NCBI RefSeq assembly: GCF_002224125.1 | Contig: NZ_NCSM01000039.1 | Span: 41,151 to 46,641, forward strand | DNA length: 5,491 nt | Direction: 5' to 3' | DNA from: Streptomyces sp. NBS 14/10 | Lineage (GTDB): Bacteria > Actinomycetota > Actinomycetes > Streptomycetales > Streptomycetaceae | The notes under the pieces: generated by a model | The model's database searches: none | Told to the model about the DNA's origin: nothing | Seen by the model: the letters and a program-made list of their open reading frames with translations, nothing else | Position numbers and translations under genes: made by a program | In this document: positions 5,130 through 5,491 of the stretch, piece after piece | How positions within the stretch are numbered: the first letter of the stretch is position 1 | Layout of the letters: each line of letters opens with the position of its first letter

Positions 5130-5491
5130 ATGGACCAGCTGAAAGCATCTGGCAAGCCGTTCGACATCTCCAAGCAGGAGGTGTGGGACGCCTGGATCAA
5201 AGTGAAGGGGAATCAGGGAGCGCCGGGGCTGGACGGGGTGTCCATCGAGGAGTTCGAGGAGGATCTGCGGGGCAACCTGTACAAGATCTGGAACCGGATG
5301 TCCTCCGGGACGTACTTCCCGCCGCCGGTGCTGGCGGTGGAGATCCCCAAGCAGCACGGTGCCCCTGGCACGCGTGTGCTCGGGGTGCCCACCGTCGCTG
5401 ATCGGATCGCGCAGACGGTGGTGGCCGCGCACCTGGAGAAACGGGTGGAGCCCATCTTCCATCCCGACTCAGCCGCCCCGGCACCGAGCTA
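5130..5491 (+). CDS. ltrA: Group II intron reverse transcriptase/maturase (LtrA type), 5' partial
   Basis: The start of the intron-encoded protein, which helps the intron RNA splice and copies it into DNA during retrohoming. The ATG at 5130 is preceded by a strong GGGAGGAG (5118-5125). The frame stays open to the window end, so 120 codons are visible. Residues 1-20 read MDQLKASGKPFDISKQEVWD. They are followed by the RT-0 block GNQGAPGLDGVS (about 29-40) and by WNRMSSGTYFPPPVLAVEIPK (about 58-78). The RT-1 block TRVLGVPTVADRIAQTVVAAHLEK comes next (about 84-107), then the RT-2 approach VEPIFHPDS (about 107-115). Relatives continue as YGYRPGR, but here the frame reads AAPAPS from 5472 on. A shifted frame at the same place reads RPG, so a small deletion or a junction is likely. 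The YADD active site, maturase X and endonuclease domains lie beyond the window. Confidence 0.88.
   Translation, partial: MDQLKASGKPFDISKQEVWDAWIKVKGNQGAPGLDGVSIEEFEEDLRGNLYKIWNRMSSGTYFPPPVLAVEIPKQHGAPGTRVLGVPTVADRIAQTVVAAHLEKRVEPIFHPDSAAPAPS

Larger units (their letters stand above)
4804..5491 (+). mobile_element. Group II intron, 5' portion, running off the window end
   Basis: A retroelement consisting of a self-splicing RNA that encodes its own maturase/reverse transcriptase. It starts where IS630 coding similarity ends. The non-coding 4804-5129 stretch is rich in pairings expected of intron domains I-III. These include CCGGGAT (4804-4810) with ATCCCGG (4821-4827), GCCCGGC (4833-4839) with GCCGGGC (4856-4862), and GCCCTT (5047-5052) with AAGGGGC (5070-5076). 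The stretch around 5033-5076 (TAGTAGTGAGGAAGC, then GTGGAGCGAAGGGG) resembles the segment just before the ORF in other bacterial group II introns, from memory. The 5' boundary is uncertain: no GTGYG start is present at the junction, and about 326 bases is short for domains I-III, so the element may be compact or 5'-truncated. Domains V and VI and the 3' end lie outside the window. Identity rests mainly on the RT. Confidence 0.75.

Noticed and set aside
4755..5462. 235-codon open frame on the minus strand
   Set aside because: It is antisense to the intron RNA and the RT start, which have clear motifs on the plus strand; its own translation shows no recognisable domain.

Overview
The window is GC-rich with strongly GC-biased third codon positions. 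Its transposase and reverse-transcriptase types are ones common in Streptomyces, so a streptomycete or close actinomycete is the likely source. This is inference from codon use and recalled protein families; no search was run.

Layout, left to right. (1) Positions 90-1186, minus strand: an IS481/IS3-like DDE (rve) transposase split by a one-base lesion near 423-424. The 89 bases beyond its stop hold no gene I can support. (2) Positions 1187-1402: no confident gene; a short, hydrophobic, coding-like tail on the minus strand may be a remnant. (3) Positions 1403-3751, plus strand: an intact chromosomal block. It begins with an AT-rich promoter/operator, followed by a PadR-family regulator (probably leaderless), a membrane protein of unknown function that overlaps it by ATGA, and, 94 bases later, a PAP2-family membrane phosphatase. 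The gap before PAP2 holds two overlapping hairpins. (4) Positions 3752-3934: intergenic, with a weak terminator-like hairpin and a coding-like minus-strand stretch. (5) Positions 3935-4804: an IS630-family transposase with a one-base lesion near 4265-4267, cut off just after its second catalytic Asp. (6) From about 4804 to the window end: the 5' part of a group II intron with structured RNA, followed by the start of its LtrA-type reverse transcriptase at 5130. The RT loses its family pattern about 20 bases before the window ends.

How the parts fit together. PadR probably represses its own promoter and the membrane gene translationally coupled to it, perhaps with PAP2 in the same transcript; this looks like a small envelope- or lipid-related operon. 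Both flanks are decayed mobile DNA, and on the right a retroelement has entered a DNA transposon. I see no tRNA, rRNA, CRISPR array or replication origin. I also see no convincing evidence of a wholly new system. The most interesting parts are the nested intron/IS junction and the PadR operator-promoter arrangement.
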